Positions 9,773 to 18,798 of a stretch of DNA of 64,000 nt are shown here, one piece after another. The stretch comes from Devosia rhodophyticola (lineage in GTDB: Bacteria; Pseudomonadota; Alphaproteobacteria; Rhizobiales; Devosiaceae), in the NCBI RefSeq assembly GCF_028816475.1, contig NZ_CP118247.1:1178001-1242000 (forward strand), in the 5' to 3' direction. Made by a program: the position numbers and the translations under genes. The notes beneath the pieces are model-generated. The model had not been told where the DNA came from. It made no database searches and saw only the letters and a list, made by a program, of their open reading frames with translations. The first letter of the stretch is position 1. Each line of letters opens with the position of its first letter.

Positions 9773-10831
9773 CTACTTCTGCCGCAAGTTTTGGCGCCAT
9801 TGGCTTAAAAAAATCTTGCGCTTGTGCTGGTCCAAACCTGCCAACAGAATTGGCGACAGGGCGATGGGCCGCAGGCTTGATGGGCCGCCGCCGGGCAGGT
9901 CGAAATCGGAGCCGTCGGCACCTCCTATTTTCACCACCAGCCGAGCCTGACCCAATGCTGTTTGGCCAGCACCGGACAGCAGGAAGTCGATAAAGGCGCC
10001 CGCCGCGCCGACATTATTCGAGTGCTTGGGAATTAGCGCGGTTCTTGATAGAACGAGGGTGTAATCGCTGGGCGCTCGTACGCCAATGCGGGCGTCTTTG
10101 TCGGCACGCGCAAGGGCGTAAGATCCTAGCACGTTGTAGGCGATCAGATAGCGGCCGTCGGCCACCGCGTCGATCAGTTCCGCCGAACAGCAGGTGGCCA
10201 CCGCGCCCGAGCGGCCGAATGCTTCGAGCAGCCGGCCAAAGGTGTTGGCCTGCAACGAATCCATGAACGCAAACAGATAGCCCAAGCCTGAGGCTTCGAT
10301 GTCGTAGGTAGCAACGCGCCCGACAAAGCGGGAGTCGGCGGGACGTAGCAGGTCGATCAAGTCAAAGCGCGACAGGGGTACCTCGTCTGGTGCCACTAGC
10401 TCGGTGTTGTAGATCAACACCGCCGGCTCCTCGGTAATGCCAAATATCTCGTTCCGCCAATTGCGCGAGGTCGGCAAGGCTTCAGTGGCCGGCGATTTGT
10501 ACGCGATGGCGCAGCCATCATTTACTAGTTGCACCTGCAAATCGGCCGCCGAGCTGATGATCAGATCGGCACTGTCAGCCCCTGATGCGCAATGGCGGGC
10601 CGAAAGCGCGGCCAGATCATTTGAGCCCCACTGCTCGTAGGCAATGGCCATGTTGGGGCGGGTCGCCAAGAAATCCTGCATAACCGGCGCGAACACGTTG
10701 ATATCGGTTGTACTTCGCACTACCAGCGTGTCGGTGGCTGTTGGCGGACCAAAGACTGCTGAGTCTTCCTGCGCAATGCAGGCCGAGCAAGTCATCACAG
10801 CGGCGAGCATAACGATCACTTGCCGGATCAT
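9773..10831 (-). CDS. Periplasmic solute-binding protein encoded with a two-component system
   Basis: A 352-residue exported protein: signal sequence MIRQVIVMLAAVMTCSACIA, possibly a lipoprotein (SACIAQ resembles a loose lipobox). The fold is that of ABC-type iron/anion solute-binding proteins, with LVVRSTTDINVFAPVMQDF near the mature start. Its ATG overlaps the stop of the sensor kinase by 4 bases (ATGA), and no ABC permease is nearby. That arrangement, response regulator-kinase-binding protein, suggests it feeds ligand information to the kinase's periplasmic domain rather than to a transporter. Ligand unknown; tricarboxylates are plausible from the divergent tct operon. Confidence 0.8.
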   Translation of the reverse strand: MIRQVIVMLAAVMTCSACIAQEDSAVFGPPTATDTLVVRSTTDINVFAPVMQDFLATRPNMAIAYEQWGSNDLAALSARHCASGADSADLIISSAADLQVQLVNDGCAIAYKSPATEALPTSRNWRNEIFGITEEPAVLIYNTELVAPDEVPLSRFDLIDLLRPADSRFVGRVATYDIEASGLGYLFAFMDSLQANTFGRLLEAFGRSGAVATCCSAELIDAVADGRYLIAYNVLGSYALARADKDARIGVRAPSDYTLVLSRTALIPKHSNNVGAAGAFIDFLLSGAGQTALGQARLVVKIGGADGSDFDLPGGGPSSLRPIALSPILLAGLDQHKRKIFLSQWRQNLRQK

Positions 10832-12243
10832 GGTGAATGCTCTTGAAGCTGTAGCGGGATCACCAAGCTGATGGTGAACCCGGAATTGGAGGCGATATCG
10901 ACCTCAATGGTCGCACCGTGGGCATTGGCAACGGCATGCGCAATGGACAGGCCAATTCCCGTGCCGTTGGTGCGGTGCTGGTCCGAAGAGAGAAAGCGCT
11001 GGCCAAGCTGACGCGCTTCCTTTGCCGTCATTCCCTTACCCTCATCGTGCACATGCAGCAACGCTTCATCTGGTTGTCGAATAACCGAGACAGTCACAAC
11101 GCCGTCTCCATGCTGTAGCGCATTACTGATCAAATTTTTGACGGCCTCCTCAAGTGAGAGGGCATCCCCGGCAATCCACACCGGGGTTTCGGACAAGTCG
11201 AGGCGCAGTCGGCCGACCTCGAAAATTGCCCCGTCGTCAAAGACCTCTGCTGCCGCCATGGCAGTCCGGCGCAAGTCAATTCTGGTATGGACTGCGCTGT
11301 CGCCGCGATGAATAACCAATGCCCTGTTCAACATCTGGTCGGTCAGGCGGCTCAAGCCGACGGCGCGCGCCAGAATCCGGCCAACGATCTCGGACTGTCG
11401 CGCTGGATCCTGCTCCTCGCTTGCCAATTGCGCCTGCGCTCGCAGAGCCGCAATGGGCGTACGTAGCTGGTGCGCCGAATCCGAAATCAAGTTTTGCATG
11501 CCGTCGATCTGCTGGTGCAGTCGGGTGATGAAGCGATTGATTGCATCGACAACGGCGCGCAGCTCACGCGGCACCACTATGTCCAGCGGAGTCAGGTCCT
11601 TGGGGTCACGACGGAGCAGGTCCTGGCCAATACGTTTGAGGGGGACGAGTGCCGAACGGATCGAAAAAGCCGCAAGGGCGACCATGCCAATCCCCGCGAC
11701 CGCCAACATCATCCAGGCATTACGTGCAATGTCCCAGGCCAATGCTTGTCGGGCGATGGTCGTGTGAGCGACGATCGTCGTCACGGTGCCACTAAAGCCG
11801 CGCTCGGCGAAGTGCCGACGGACCGCAACCAGCCTGACGGGGGCTCCGGCGAACGTGCCATCAAAAAAGCTGACATCCTGCTGGGTGGGGGGAAGCGCAA
11901 GCTCATCGTATCCGGTTAGCGTGACGCCTTCGGGGTCGATAACACGATAGGCGATCCGGTCCTCCCTGGCCAAAGCCAGCAATTCCAATGCCGTCACGGG
12001 CAAATCCACCAGCGGAGTGCCATCAACGATCGAAATCGATGCCGAGATCTGGTTCGCCGCGCCGACCAGCAGTCGGTCAAACGCGTCACGCGCCGCCTGG
12101 TGCCCGTAAGCCAAAGCGGCAGATGTGACTATAATCCCTCCGGCCAGTAATATCAGACCAATGGCCAGGAAAAGACGAGAGGCCAACGATAGAGGTTGCC
12201 CGTTGCCGTGCCCAAAACGATTTAGTGCCCTATTGTCTTGCAA
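10828..12243 (-). CDS. tctE: Sensor histidine kinase, TctE-like
   Basis: An inner-membrane kinase of about 471 residues. Transmembrane helices lie around LFLAIGLILLAGGIIVTSAA and WMMLAVAGIGMVALAAFS, flanking a periplasmic 2CSK_N-type domain of about 130 residues. A HAMP-like linker, the phosphorylated His box SDSAHQLRTPIAAL, the N box NLISNALQHG and the G boxes DEGKGM and GTGIGLSIA follow. The family senses di/tricarboxylates and phosphorylates TctD. The start is uncertain: TTG 12243 overlaps the regulator stop by 14 bases, and other TTG or longer starts are possible. Confidence 0.87.
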   Translation of the reverse strand: MQDNRALNRFGHGNGQPLSLASRLFLAIGLILLAGGIIVTSAALAYGHQAARDAFDRLLVGAANQISASISIVDGTPLVDLPVTALELLALAREDRIAYRVIDPEGVTLTGYDELALPPTQQDVSFFDGTFAGAPVRLVAVRRHFAERGFSGTVTTIVAHTTIARQALAWDIARNAWMMLAVAGIGMVALAAFSIRSALVPLKRIGQDLLRRDPKDLTPLDIVVPRELRAVVDAINRFITRLHQQIDGMQNLISDSAHQLRTPIAALRAQAQLASEEQDPARQSEIVGRILARAVGLSRLTDQMLNRALVIHRGDSAVHTRIDLRRTAMAAAEVFDDGAIFEVGRLRLDLSETPVWIAGDALSLEEAVKNLISNALQHGDGVVTVSVIRQPDEALLHVHDEGKGMTAKEARQLGQRFLSSDQHRTNGTGIGLSIAHAVANAHGATIEVDIASNSGFTISLVIPLQLQEHSP

Positions 12244-12907
12244 TGAGTTGGTATCCCAGTCCGCGCAGTGTCTTGATGGCCACAGTGCCCCCTTCCAGCT
12301 TCTTGCGCAGCCGGGCGACATAAATCTCGACAGCATTCAATCCGACATCGTCCTCATCAAACGAAAACATTCGCTCAAAAATCTGCTCTTTGGAAATGAC
12401 ACGGCCGCGGTTGATCAATAGCGCCTCAAGCACGCCGAACTCACGCCGTGTCAGATTGACCGGATGCCCTCCAAGGTTGGCTGTGTGCCCGGCTATATCA
12501 ACTTCTAGATCGGCATAGCTGATCACCGAGCCTTCAGAGGGGTCCCGCTGCGCACGTCTGGCAAGCGCGCGAACACGTGCCTCAAGTTCGCGCAGATCAA
12601 ACGGTTTGACCAGATAATCGTCGGCACCTTGGTCGAGGGCGGCTACTCGGTCATCGATCTTTAACCGGGCGGTCAGCATCAGGATTGGCGTTGTGTTGCC
12701 TTGCCGTCTTTGATCCGCGAGCAGCGAAAGTCCGTCGCCATCCGGCAAATTGATATCAAGAATTATCACGTCATAGCGCTGCAGGGCGAGCAGCTCGTTG
12801 GCTTCGGCCCGCGTAATCGCATGATCAACAGCATCGCCACGGCGGCCAAAGCTGGCAACAATTGCCCCCGCGACATCGTGGGTATCCTCTACAAGCAAGA
12901 TGCGAAT
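12230..12907 (-). CDS. tctD: OmpR-family response regulator, TctD-like, with apparent ATT start
   Basis: Receiver domain (IRILLVEDTHD, phospho-acceptor Asp in VIILDINLPDGDGL, Lys in DYLVKPFDLRE) followed by an OmpR/PhoB winged helix (LTRREFGVLEALL ... AVEIYVARLRKKL). The expected first residue is encoded by ATT at 12905-12907, 8 bases after a strong GGGAGGG site. No ATG or GTG is in frame close upstream; the only other start is a TTG at 13057 that would add 50 unrelated residues and run into the tctC promoter. With the ATT start it is 225 residues, normal for the family. It likely activates the divergent tctCBA operon. Confidence 0.87.
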   Translation of the reverse strand: MRILLVEDTHDVAGAIVASFGRRGDAVDHAITRAEANELLALQRYDVIILDINLPDGDGLSLLADQRRQGNTTPILMLTARLKIDDRVAALDQGADDYLVKPFDLRELEARVRALARRAQRDPSEGSVISYADLEVDIAGHTANLGGHPVNLTRREFGVLEALLINRGRVISKEQIFERMFSFDEDDVGLNAVEIYVARLRKKLEGGTVAIKTLRGLGYQLIARQ

Positions 12908-12985
12908 GACAGGCGCCCTCCCGTGCGTGCTCGCAATTGAGCGCTTAAGCTCAGGGCTTGCAAGTGCAATGTCCGTGGTTGGCGA

Positions 12986-13012
12986 TGACAGCTTGATGAC
13001 AGGTTGGTCTGC
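12986..13012 (+). promoter_or_regulatory. Candidate response-regulator box upstream of tctC
   Basis: Two direct repeats 11 bases apart, TGACAGCTTGA then TGACAGGTTGG, are followed by TCTGC and a possible -10 (TAGATA, 13013-13018). Direct repeats with a 10-11 base period are the usual form of OmpR-family binding sites. Much of the box, including an identical 13 bases, recurs at 18737-18763. Confidence 0.5.
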
Positions 13013-13075
13013 TAGATAGCCTCGAGGCCTGCAAGACCAGCAATTGGCGGCAGGCAAACAATTGAGGAGAATCCA

Positions 13076-14068
13076 ATGAAATTGCTTTCCGTGGCAAAAG
13101 TCACTTTTCTTGCCGCTGCGCTCAGCGTGACCGCGTACGCCCCAAACGCTGTTGCGTTCGAGCCAAGCAATACCGAGTGCATCGCGCCGGCTGGTGCGGG
13201 CGGTGGTTGGGACTTTACCTGCCGTCAGGTTGGCAAAGCCTTGCAGGATCTCAAATTGATCCCCGGTACAATGCAGGTCACCAATCTTGCCGGCGGCGGC
13301 GGCGGGGTGGCATTCGCCGAAGTGGTCAACAAGCGCGATGCAGAGAACGACCTGATCGTTGCAGCTTCTTCGGCAACATCGACGCGTCTGGCACAGGGCG
13401 CTTATCCTGGAAATGATATGAGCCAGGTTCGCTGGCTGGCCTCGGTCGGCGCCGACTACGGCATCATTGCCGTCGCCAGGGACTCAGCGATCAACACACT
13501 CCCTGAGCTACTGGAAAAGATCAAGGCCGACCCGACGAGCGTGTCTGTTGCCGGCGGCTCCGCTGTTGGCGGATGGGACCACCTCAAGGTGCTCATTGCA
13601 GCCAAAAAGTTCGGCATTGACGACGTCCGTAGCGTCAAATACGTGGCCTTCGACGGTGGCGGCGAGGCCGTAACTCAGCTGCTGGCGGGAAGCGTGCAGG
13701 CTTTTACCGGCGACGCGTCGGAAGCAAAGGGCTTCGTGGATTCGGGCGACATAAAGGTGATCGCCGTACTGGCTCCAGAGCGTCTTGAAGGCGATTTTGC
13801 CTCCTACCCGACTGCCAAGGAGCAGGGTATCAATGTGATTGGCGCAAACTGGCGCGGATTTTATGCCCCTGGCAACATGTCTGACGAAGCCTACGATTTT
13901 TGGGTTGCACAGATCGGGGCCGTTTATGACTCGGCGGAGTGGAAGGCCACGATGGCGTCAAACGGTTTGGCTCCACTTGACCTGCGCGGCGCTGACTTCC
14001 AGGCCTTCGTCTCAGACTCCGTGGACAGCATCGCCGCTTTGTCCAAGGAAATAGGCCTCATCGAGTAG
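13076..14068 (+). CDS. tctC: Tripartite tricarboxylate transporter binding protein (Bug family)
   Basis: A 330-residue periplasmic binding protein with a cleavable signal peptide (VTAYAPNAVAFE). After it comes the Bug-family start CIAPAGAGGGWDFTCRQVG and the conserved loop TNLAGGGGGVAF. It captures citrate or a related carboxylate for the secondary transporter TctAB. The ATG at 13076 has GAGGAG 7 bases upstream. It heads tctC-tctB-tctA and is divergent from the tctDE-like system. Confidence 0.93.
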   Translation: MKLLSVAKVTFLAAALSVTAYAPNAVAFEPSNTECIAPAGAGGGWDFTCRQVGKALQDLKLIPGTMQVTNLAGGGGGVAFAEVVNKRDAENDLIVAASSATSTRLAQGAYPGNDMSQVRWLASVGADYGIIAVARDSAINTLPELLEKIKADPTSVSVAGGSAVGGWDHLKVLIAAKKFGIDDVRSVKYVAFDGGGEAVTQLLAGSVQAFTGDASEAKGFVDSGDIKVIAVLAPERLEGDFASYPTAKEQGINVIGANWRGFYAPGNMSDEAYDFWVAQIGAVYDSAEWKATMASNGLAPLDLRGADFQAFVSDSVDSIAALSKEIGLIE

Positions 14069-14144
14069 ACCGCGCAACGTTCTTGGGGCCCGCACGCACC
14101 ATATTGTGGGCCTCGCCTGGTTTCATGCGGCAAGGGGAAATCCG

Positions 14145-14585
14145 ATGAAGAATTCCAGCGATCGTCTGCTCGGAATTGCCGGCTTGGTGCTTTCAGGTCT
14201 CATGATCTGGGGAGCATTCCTGATCAAGGAAAGCTTCATCCAGGACCCGCTGGGCCCGCGCGTGTTTCCGATTGTCATTGCGACAGTCATTGCCATCGCA
14301 TCTGCGACCATACTGTGGCGCCCCGACGATGAACCGTTATGGCCGGCATTTCCGCGATTGCTAGAAATCGGCGTCGCCGTGCTTGCGTTAATTGCCTACG
14401 CCCAGTTTTTGCCCATCGCCGGCTTTGTACTGACCACCGCACTTTGCGGGGGCTTCCTGTCATGGAGACTGGGCACGCCGCCGCTGAAGGCAGCTGCTGC
14501 CGGCCTGATAATTTCGGGTGGCATCTTCCTGGTCTTCCGTATCGTCCTTGGACTTTCCCTCGCCAGAGGGCCCTGGGGGTTCTGA
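14145..14585 (+). CDS. tctB: Tripartite tricarboxylate transporter small membrane subunit
   Basis: A 146-residue protein with four hydrophobic helices (LLGIAGLVLSGLMIWGAF, IVIATVIAIASATI, and two more at the C-terminus), the size and shape of the TctB family. ATG 14145 was preferred to an upstream GTG at 14106 because the helix pattern begins right after it and AGGGGAAA precedes it. It forms the membrane unit with TctA; the gap to tctA is 24 bases. Confidence 0.88.
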   Translation: MKNSSDRLLGIAGLVLSGLMIWGAFLIKESFIQDPLGPRVFPIVIATVIAIASATILWRPDDEPLWPAFPRLLEIGVAVLALIAYAQFLPIAGFVLTTALCGGFLSWRLGTPPLKAAAAGLIISGGIFLVFRIVLGLSLARGPWGF

Positions 14586-14609
14586 TCCCGGCTTGAGAGA
14601 CATTAAGAC

Positions 14610-16151
14610 ATGGATTCGCTTCAATCACTCGCCGACGGATTTCTGATTGCCTTGACCTGGCAGAACCTGGGACTGGCCTTGATCGGCTGTCTTCTTGGCA
14701 CGATTATTGGTGCTTTGCCGGGGCTGGGACCCTCAAATGGCGTCGCAATTCTGATTCCATTGGTCTTCACCCTTGGACTGCCTGCCACGCCCGCACTTAT
14801 TCTTCTGACAAGCGTCTACTATGGGGCCATGTATGGGGGACGCATTTCCTCGATCCTGCTCAACATACCCGGAGATGAGCCAGCCCTGATGACCACGCTT
14901 GATGGCTATCCCATGGCTCGCAAAGGCCAGGCCGGCGAGGCGTTGTCGATTTCGGGCATTTCTTCATTTGTCGGCTCATTCTTTGCGACTTGGGGGCTGG
15001 TGTTTCTGGCACCACAATTGGTCAAGGTGGCCCTGTTGTTCGGCCCCGCCGAGTATTTTGCCCTATTTACCCTAGCCTTTGCGACCTTGGGCGGCCTTGC
15101 CAGTCGCAACCAGGCAAAGGCCGCATTCGCCGCCGCGCTTGGACTTGGCATCGCCATGATCGGCGTTGACGGACAGACGGGTGTACCACGCTTCACATTT
15201 GGCGAAGTACATTTATATGACGGCATCGATTTTCTGGTCGCCATCGTGGGCATGTTTGCGCTCTCCGAAGTGTTCACTTTCCTTGAACATCGCGGCACCA
15301 CTCAGGCGACGGGCGGCGACGGAACGGTTAAGCTGGGCCGCATTACCCCGCCCGTTTCAATGCTCAAGCAGACATCGGGATCAATGGCGCGTGGTACAAT
15401 TTTAGGGTTTCTTGCCGGCGTGCTCCCCGGTGCTGGTGCCTCGCTAGGCTCATTTATCGCCTACTCCTTTGAAAAGCGGCTCAAGGACAAGGAAGGCACA
15501 TTCGGCAAAGGTGATCCGCGGGGCGTGGCTGCACCAGAAGCAGGCAACAATGCTGCAGCCGGCGGCGCATTGGTGCCGATGCTAGCCCTCGGCGTCCCCG
15601 GCTCAGGCACGACAGCCGTCTTGCTGGCCATGCTACTGGCGCTCAACATAACGCCCGGTCCGTTGCTGTTCCAGAACAACCCAGATGTGGTATGGGGTCT
15701 TGTTGCTGCATTGTTCATTGCCAATTTCATGTTGCTGGCCCTCAACATTCCAATGGTCGGCTTCTTCGTACGCCTGTTGATGATTCCGCCACGTTACCTT
15801 ATGCCCGGCGTGGCGATGATCTCGTTCGTCGGCATTTATGGCGTATCTGGCTCAACATTCGATCTGATGGTCATGATTGCGTTCGGCGTTCTTGGCTGGG
15901 TGCTGCGCAAACTCGATATACCTTTGGTGCCCATTATCCTGGGCGTCCTGCTGGGCGACCAGATGGAAAAGAACCTGCGCCGAGCCATGACGATTTCGGA
16001 CGGTGATGTGATGACCCTTGTCGCCTCGCCCCTGTCAATTGCACTATGGACCATGGCAATTGTTGGATTCATCCTTCCCATGCTCGTGGGCCGCTATCTG
16101 CGTCCAAAAATCGCCGACACCGATGCTGTCGAGGGCGCAGACCCAGACTAA
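14610..16151 (+). CDS. tctA: Tripartite tricarboxylate transporter large membrane subunit
   Basis: A 513-residue polytopic membrane protein with about 12 helices. The TctA repeats are visible: GTIIGALPGLGPSNGVAILI near residue 30 and its second-half counterpart FLAGVLPGAGASLGSFIAY near residue 270, each with the GxLPGxG substrate/ion motif. It carries out cation-coupled uptake of the carboxylate delivered by TctC. Last gene of the operon. Confidence 0.94.
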   Translation: MDSLQSLADGFLIALTWQNLGLALIGCLLGTIIGALPGLGPSNGVAILIPLVFTLGLPATPALILLTSVYYGAMYGGRISSILLNIPGDEPALMTTLDGYPMARKGQAGEALSISGISSFVGSFFATWGLVFLAPQLVKVALLFGPAEYFALFTLAFATLGGLASRNQAKAAFAAALGLGIAMIGVDGQTGVPRFTFGEVHLYDGIDFLVAIVGMFALSEVFTFLEHRGTTQATGGDGTVKLGRITPPVSMLKQTSGSMARGTILGFLAGVLPGAGASLGSFIAYSFEKRLKDKEGTFGKGDPRGVAAPEAGNNAAAGGALVPMLALGVPGSGTTAVLLAMLLALNITPGPLLFQNNPDVVWGLVAALFIANFMLLALNIPMVGFFVRLLMIPPRYLMPGVAMISFVGIYGVSGSTFDLMVMIAFGVLGWVLRKLDIPLVPIILGVLLGDQMEKNLRRAMTISDGDVMTLVASPLSIALWTMAIVGFILPMLVGRYLRPKIADTDAVEGADPD

Positions 16152-16686
16152 TGGAATGGAAAGACTGAATGCCCGCAACAAGGAAGACTACACCATTTCC
16201 CGACGGTCGAGGCGCGTCAATGAACTTGCCCGGATTTAGTGGAGAGGCATACGCTCAATAACTGCCACCATGGCCTCCGTAAATGGATCGGCTATGGCCC
16301 ATTTCCGCGGCTGTGCGGTTTGGAAGATCGTTTTTCCAGACCATTTTGGCGTTCATCGAATTGAACACGGTCGAACCAAGGCGTTGTCAAGACAATTACC
16401 CTTGCCGCTCAACGTAGCAGTCTTAATAAGGGCACTGCCTCGATGTGCAACAGTTTAACCGTGCAATCACACCGTCGCGCCTCGGCAGTCTGACCGGCTG
16501 CTGCTCCAATCAGGCGGCGCAACGCACAAACGAAAACGAACACGGCTATTGAGCGTGATCACGTTGACCGGAACGTCACAACGGTAGCATAGCAACGAGA
16601 CCAAAACCCTCCCTAAATCTTAACCACAGTCCGAGACACAGGTGCTGACGGAGCACAGGCGCATCTGAAGCGAATTCGGGACACCC
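16152..16686. other. Gene-free interval between two convergent units
   Basis: About 535 bases between tctA and the second sensor kinase gene, which is read toward it. No conserved reading frame, RNA gene or strong terminator hairpin was recognised. Confidence 0.5.
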
Positions 16687-18015
16687 TCACGACGGCAACC
16701 AAAGTTGCGCCTCAAAGCCATCGTCCGCCCCGATTGCCGGAGAAAGCAACGCCAATCGCCCACCTGACTGCGCCATGATCGCACTGACAATCGCAAGGCC
16801 GAGTCCCGAACCGCGCGTCGCAGTTTCACCTCGGATGAATCGTTGGCTGAGTCTTGCCAATAGCTCCGCACCAACAATTTGGCCGCGGCTGCGCACGCGC
16901 AAAATAGCTCCCGGTCCAGCAACGACATCAACCATTGCCCCTGGCGTGCCGTGACCGAGACCGTTCTGGATCAGGTTTCTGAGCGCAATCGCAAAAGCAT
17001 CCGGATCAATCGGGCTAACGAGTTTGGCATCATCAAGTATCGTCAGGTTCACGCGGTCCGATACCTCGTGCGCGGCGTGAAAGTCGCGGACGACTAATGT
17101 AATGACAGGACGCAGGTCGATAGGCACCTCTGATCGAGCAAATCCTGCGTCAAGGCGAGCGAGTTGCAAAAGCTTTTCCGATAAATGGGACAGATTGCGC
17201 AGCGCGCTTTCTATGTCCCTGATCCGCGATTGTGCCGGATGCTCGCCGAGCTCGTAGGCGAGGCGTTGGGTCTGGGCCAGCGCACCGGCGATTGGGGTGC
17301 GCAGTTCGTGCGCGCTATTGGCGGCAAATTCGCGCTCGATATCCATGGCTGACTTGAGCCGCACAAGCAGTGCGGCAACTTCCTGGGCGATCGGCGCCAA
17401 TTCCACGGGATGTTCATTGTTGCTCAGCGGTGACAGGTTTGCGCCACCGCGTTCAGCAATTTCGCGCCGCAGACGCTCAAGTGGGCGCATCGCCAGCCGC
17501 ACGGCAAACCATATGCCTGCCGCCCCTAAGGGCAATAGACCTGCAAGCGGCCAGAACAGAGCGCCAATCGCGTCGCGAAGGGCTTCGCCGCGATAGTTAG
17601 AGGTTTCCAACACGACAATACCAAATCCAGAGCGATGGTCACTCGCGGCAAAGGCGCGACGATTTCCGATAAGTAAAAATCCATCGCCCGACGGAATGCT
17701 GGATAGGACCTGGGGGGCATCGTCCGCCCGGATAACGACTTTGCCGGTGCTATCATAAACCAGGTAGGTGAACGAACCTGCCGCCGCCCCATCGGTGGCA
17801 GCAATGGGCAGGGCATGTTCCGAAGGTTCCCGCAAATCATGGAGGGCGAGTGGCAGCAACCGGTAAGCACTTTGACGCAATCCTTCGTCAAAGGATTCCG
17901 CCAACTCATGCTGCAGAACACTTGTGGAAATTGCGGCGGCACCCAACCAGAGTAAGCAAGTGCCGACACTTAGCCAAATGGCAAGACGCAGGGCAATCGA
18001 GTAGGGCCACTTCAT
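16687..18015 (-). CDS. Sensor histidine kinase, QseC-like
   Basis: A 442-residue inner-membrane kinase. Helix 1 is at residues 10-32 and helix 2 near 155-175 (WPLAGLLPLGAAGIWFAV), bounding a small periplasmic domain. The His box is NSAHELRTPIAGALA, the N box NLIQNGLGHG and the G box GSGLGLAIVSAIM. It overlaps the response regulator by 4 bases. Its position opposite the DUF2271-PepSY-ApbE operon suggests it controls that redox system in response to an envelope signal, possibly a metal or redox cue. Signal unknown. Confidence 0.88.
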   Translation of the reverse strand: MKWPYSIALRLAIWLSVGTCLLWLGAAAISTSVLQHELAESFDEGLRQSAYRLLPLALHDLREPSEHALPIAATDGAAAGSFTYLVYDSTGKVVIRADDAPQVLSSIPSGDGFLLIGNRRAFAASDHRSGFGIVVLETSNYRGEALRDAIGALFWPLAGLLPLGAAGIWFAVRLAMRPLERLRREIAERGGANLSPLSNNEHPVELAPIAQEVAALLVRLKSAMDIEREFAANSAHELRTPIAGALAQTQRLAYELGEHPAQSRIRDIESALRNLSHLSEKLLQLARLDAGFARSEVPIDLRPVITLVVRDFHAAHEVSDRVNLTILDDAKLVSPIDPDAFAIALRNLIQNGLGHGTPGAMVDVVAGPGAILRVRSRGQIVGAELLARLSQRFIRGETATRGSGLGLAIVSAIMAQSGGRLALLSPAIGADDGFEAQLWLPS

Positions 18016-18668
18016 TTATCGACCCGATAGCCAAGGCCGCGTTGGGTAGTTATCGTTTCGCGCCCCAGTTTTTTGCGCAGCCTGCTGATATAGACTTCAA
18101 CCGCATTACTTTCGATCTCAGCGCCAAATTCATACAAAGAATCCTCGAGCTCCGATCTGCTCACGACTGATCCGCGTCGACTGATCAGGCGTTCGAACAC
18201 GGCCCATTCTCGCTGTGTAAGGGTAACAGACTCCTCGCCCTGCATTATCAATTTGGTCGCCAGGTTCACCTGCGCAGCGCCTACGGTTACAAGCGGCGCT
18301 GGATTGCCAGAATATCGACGCGCCACCGCCGCAACACGCGCACTCATTTCACTCAAGTCGAAAGGTTTGACCAGATAATCGTCGGCGCCGGCATTTAAAC
18401 CTTCGATGCGAACGTTAATTTGGTCCTGCGCCGTGGTGATGATAACCGGCACCGAACTGCCGCGGGCACGTAGGTGCCGCAGTAAGTCCAGGCCCCGGCC
18501 GTCTGGTAAATTAAGATCGAGCAGGACCAGTTCATACCCAACGCTGTCCAAGGCGGCCTCAGCATCATCCACCCGCGTCAACCAGTCGACGCTGTGGCCT
18601 GTGGCTGCAACATGGTCGCGGATCGCGCCGCCGAGCACCTGGTCATCCTCAACCAGCAATATGCGCAA
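18012..18668 (-). CDS. OmpR-family response regulator, QseB-like
   Basis: Receiver domain with LRILLVEDDQ at the start, acceptor Asp in LVLLDLNLPDGRGL, and DYLVKPFDLSE; the winged helix contains LTQREWAVFERLI and SNAVEVYISRLRKKL. The start TTG 18668 was chosen because AAGGAG lies 6 bases upstream and the protein then begins at the canonical MRILLVEDD; an ATG at 18689 would add seven residues and has a poor site. Length 218. It probably binds the box at 18737-18763 to drive the divergent operon. Confidence 0.88.
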   Translation of the reverse strand: MRILLVEDDQVLGGAIRDHVAATGHSVDWLTRVDDAEAALDSVGYELVLLDLNLPDGRGLDLLRHLRARGSSVPVIITTAQDQINVRIEGLNAGADDYLVKPFDLSEMSARVAAVARRYSGNPAPLVTVGAAQVNLATKLIMQGEESVTLTQREWAVFERLISRRGSVVSRSELEDSLYEFGAEIESNAVEVYISRLRKKLGRETITTQRGLGYRVDK

Positions 18669-18736
18669 TTTCTGCTCCTTTTGGGCCATCCCTATAATCG
18701 CAACCTTACATCAACCTGAATAGTGAGCCTGGTTTG

Positions 18737-18763
18737 CTTCAGGCTGCTGTCAGGTTGGTCTGC
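18737..18763 (+). promoter_or_regulatory. Candidate response-regulator box upstream of the DUF2271 gene
   Basis: TTCAGGCTGC and TGTCAGGTTGG repeat with a period near 11 bases and are followed by GTCTGC and a possible -10 (GATATG, 18764-18769). The 13 bases CAGGTTGGTCTGC are identical to part of the box before tctC. Confidence 0.5.
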
Positions 18764-18798
18764 GATATGGGGACAATTACCAACCATGGAGTGCCCTC

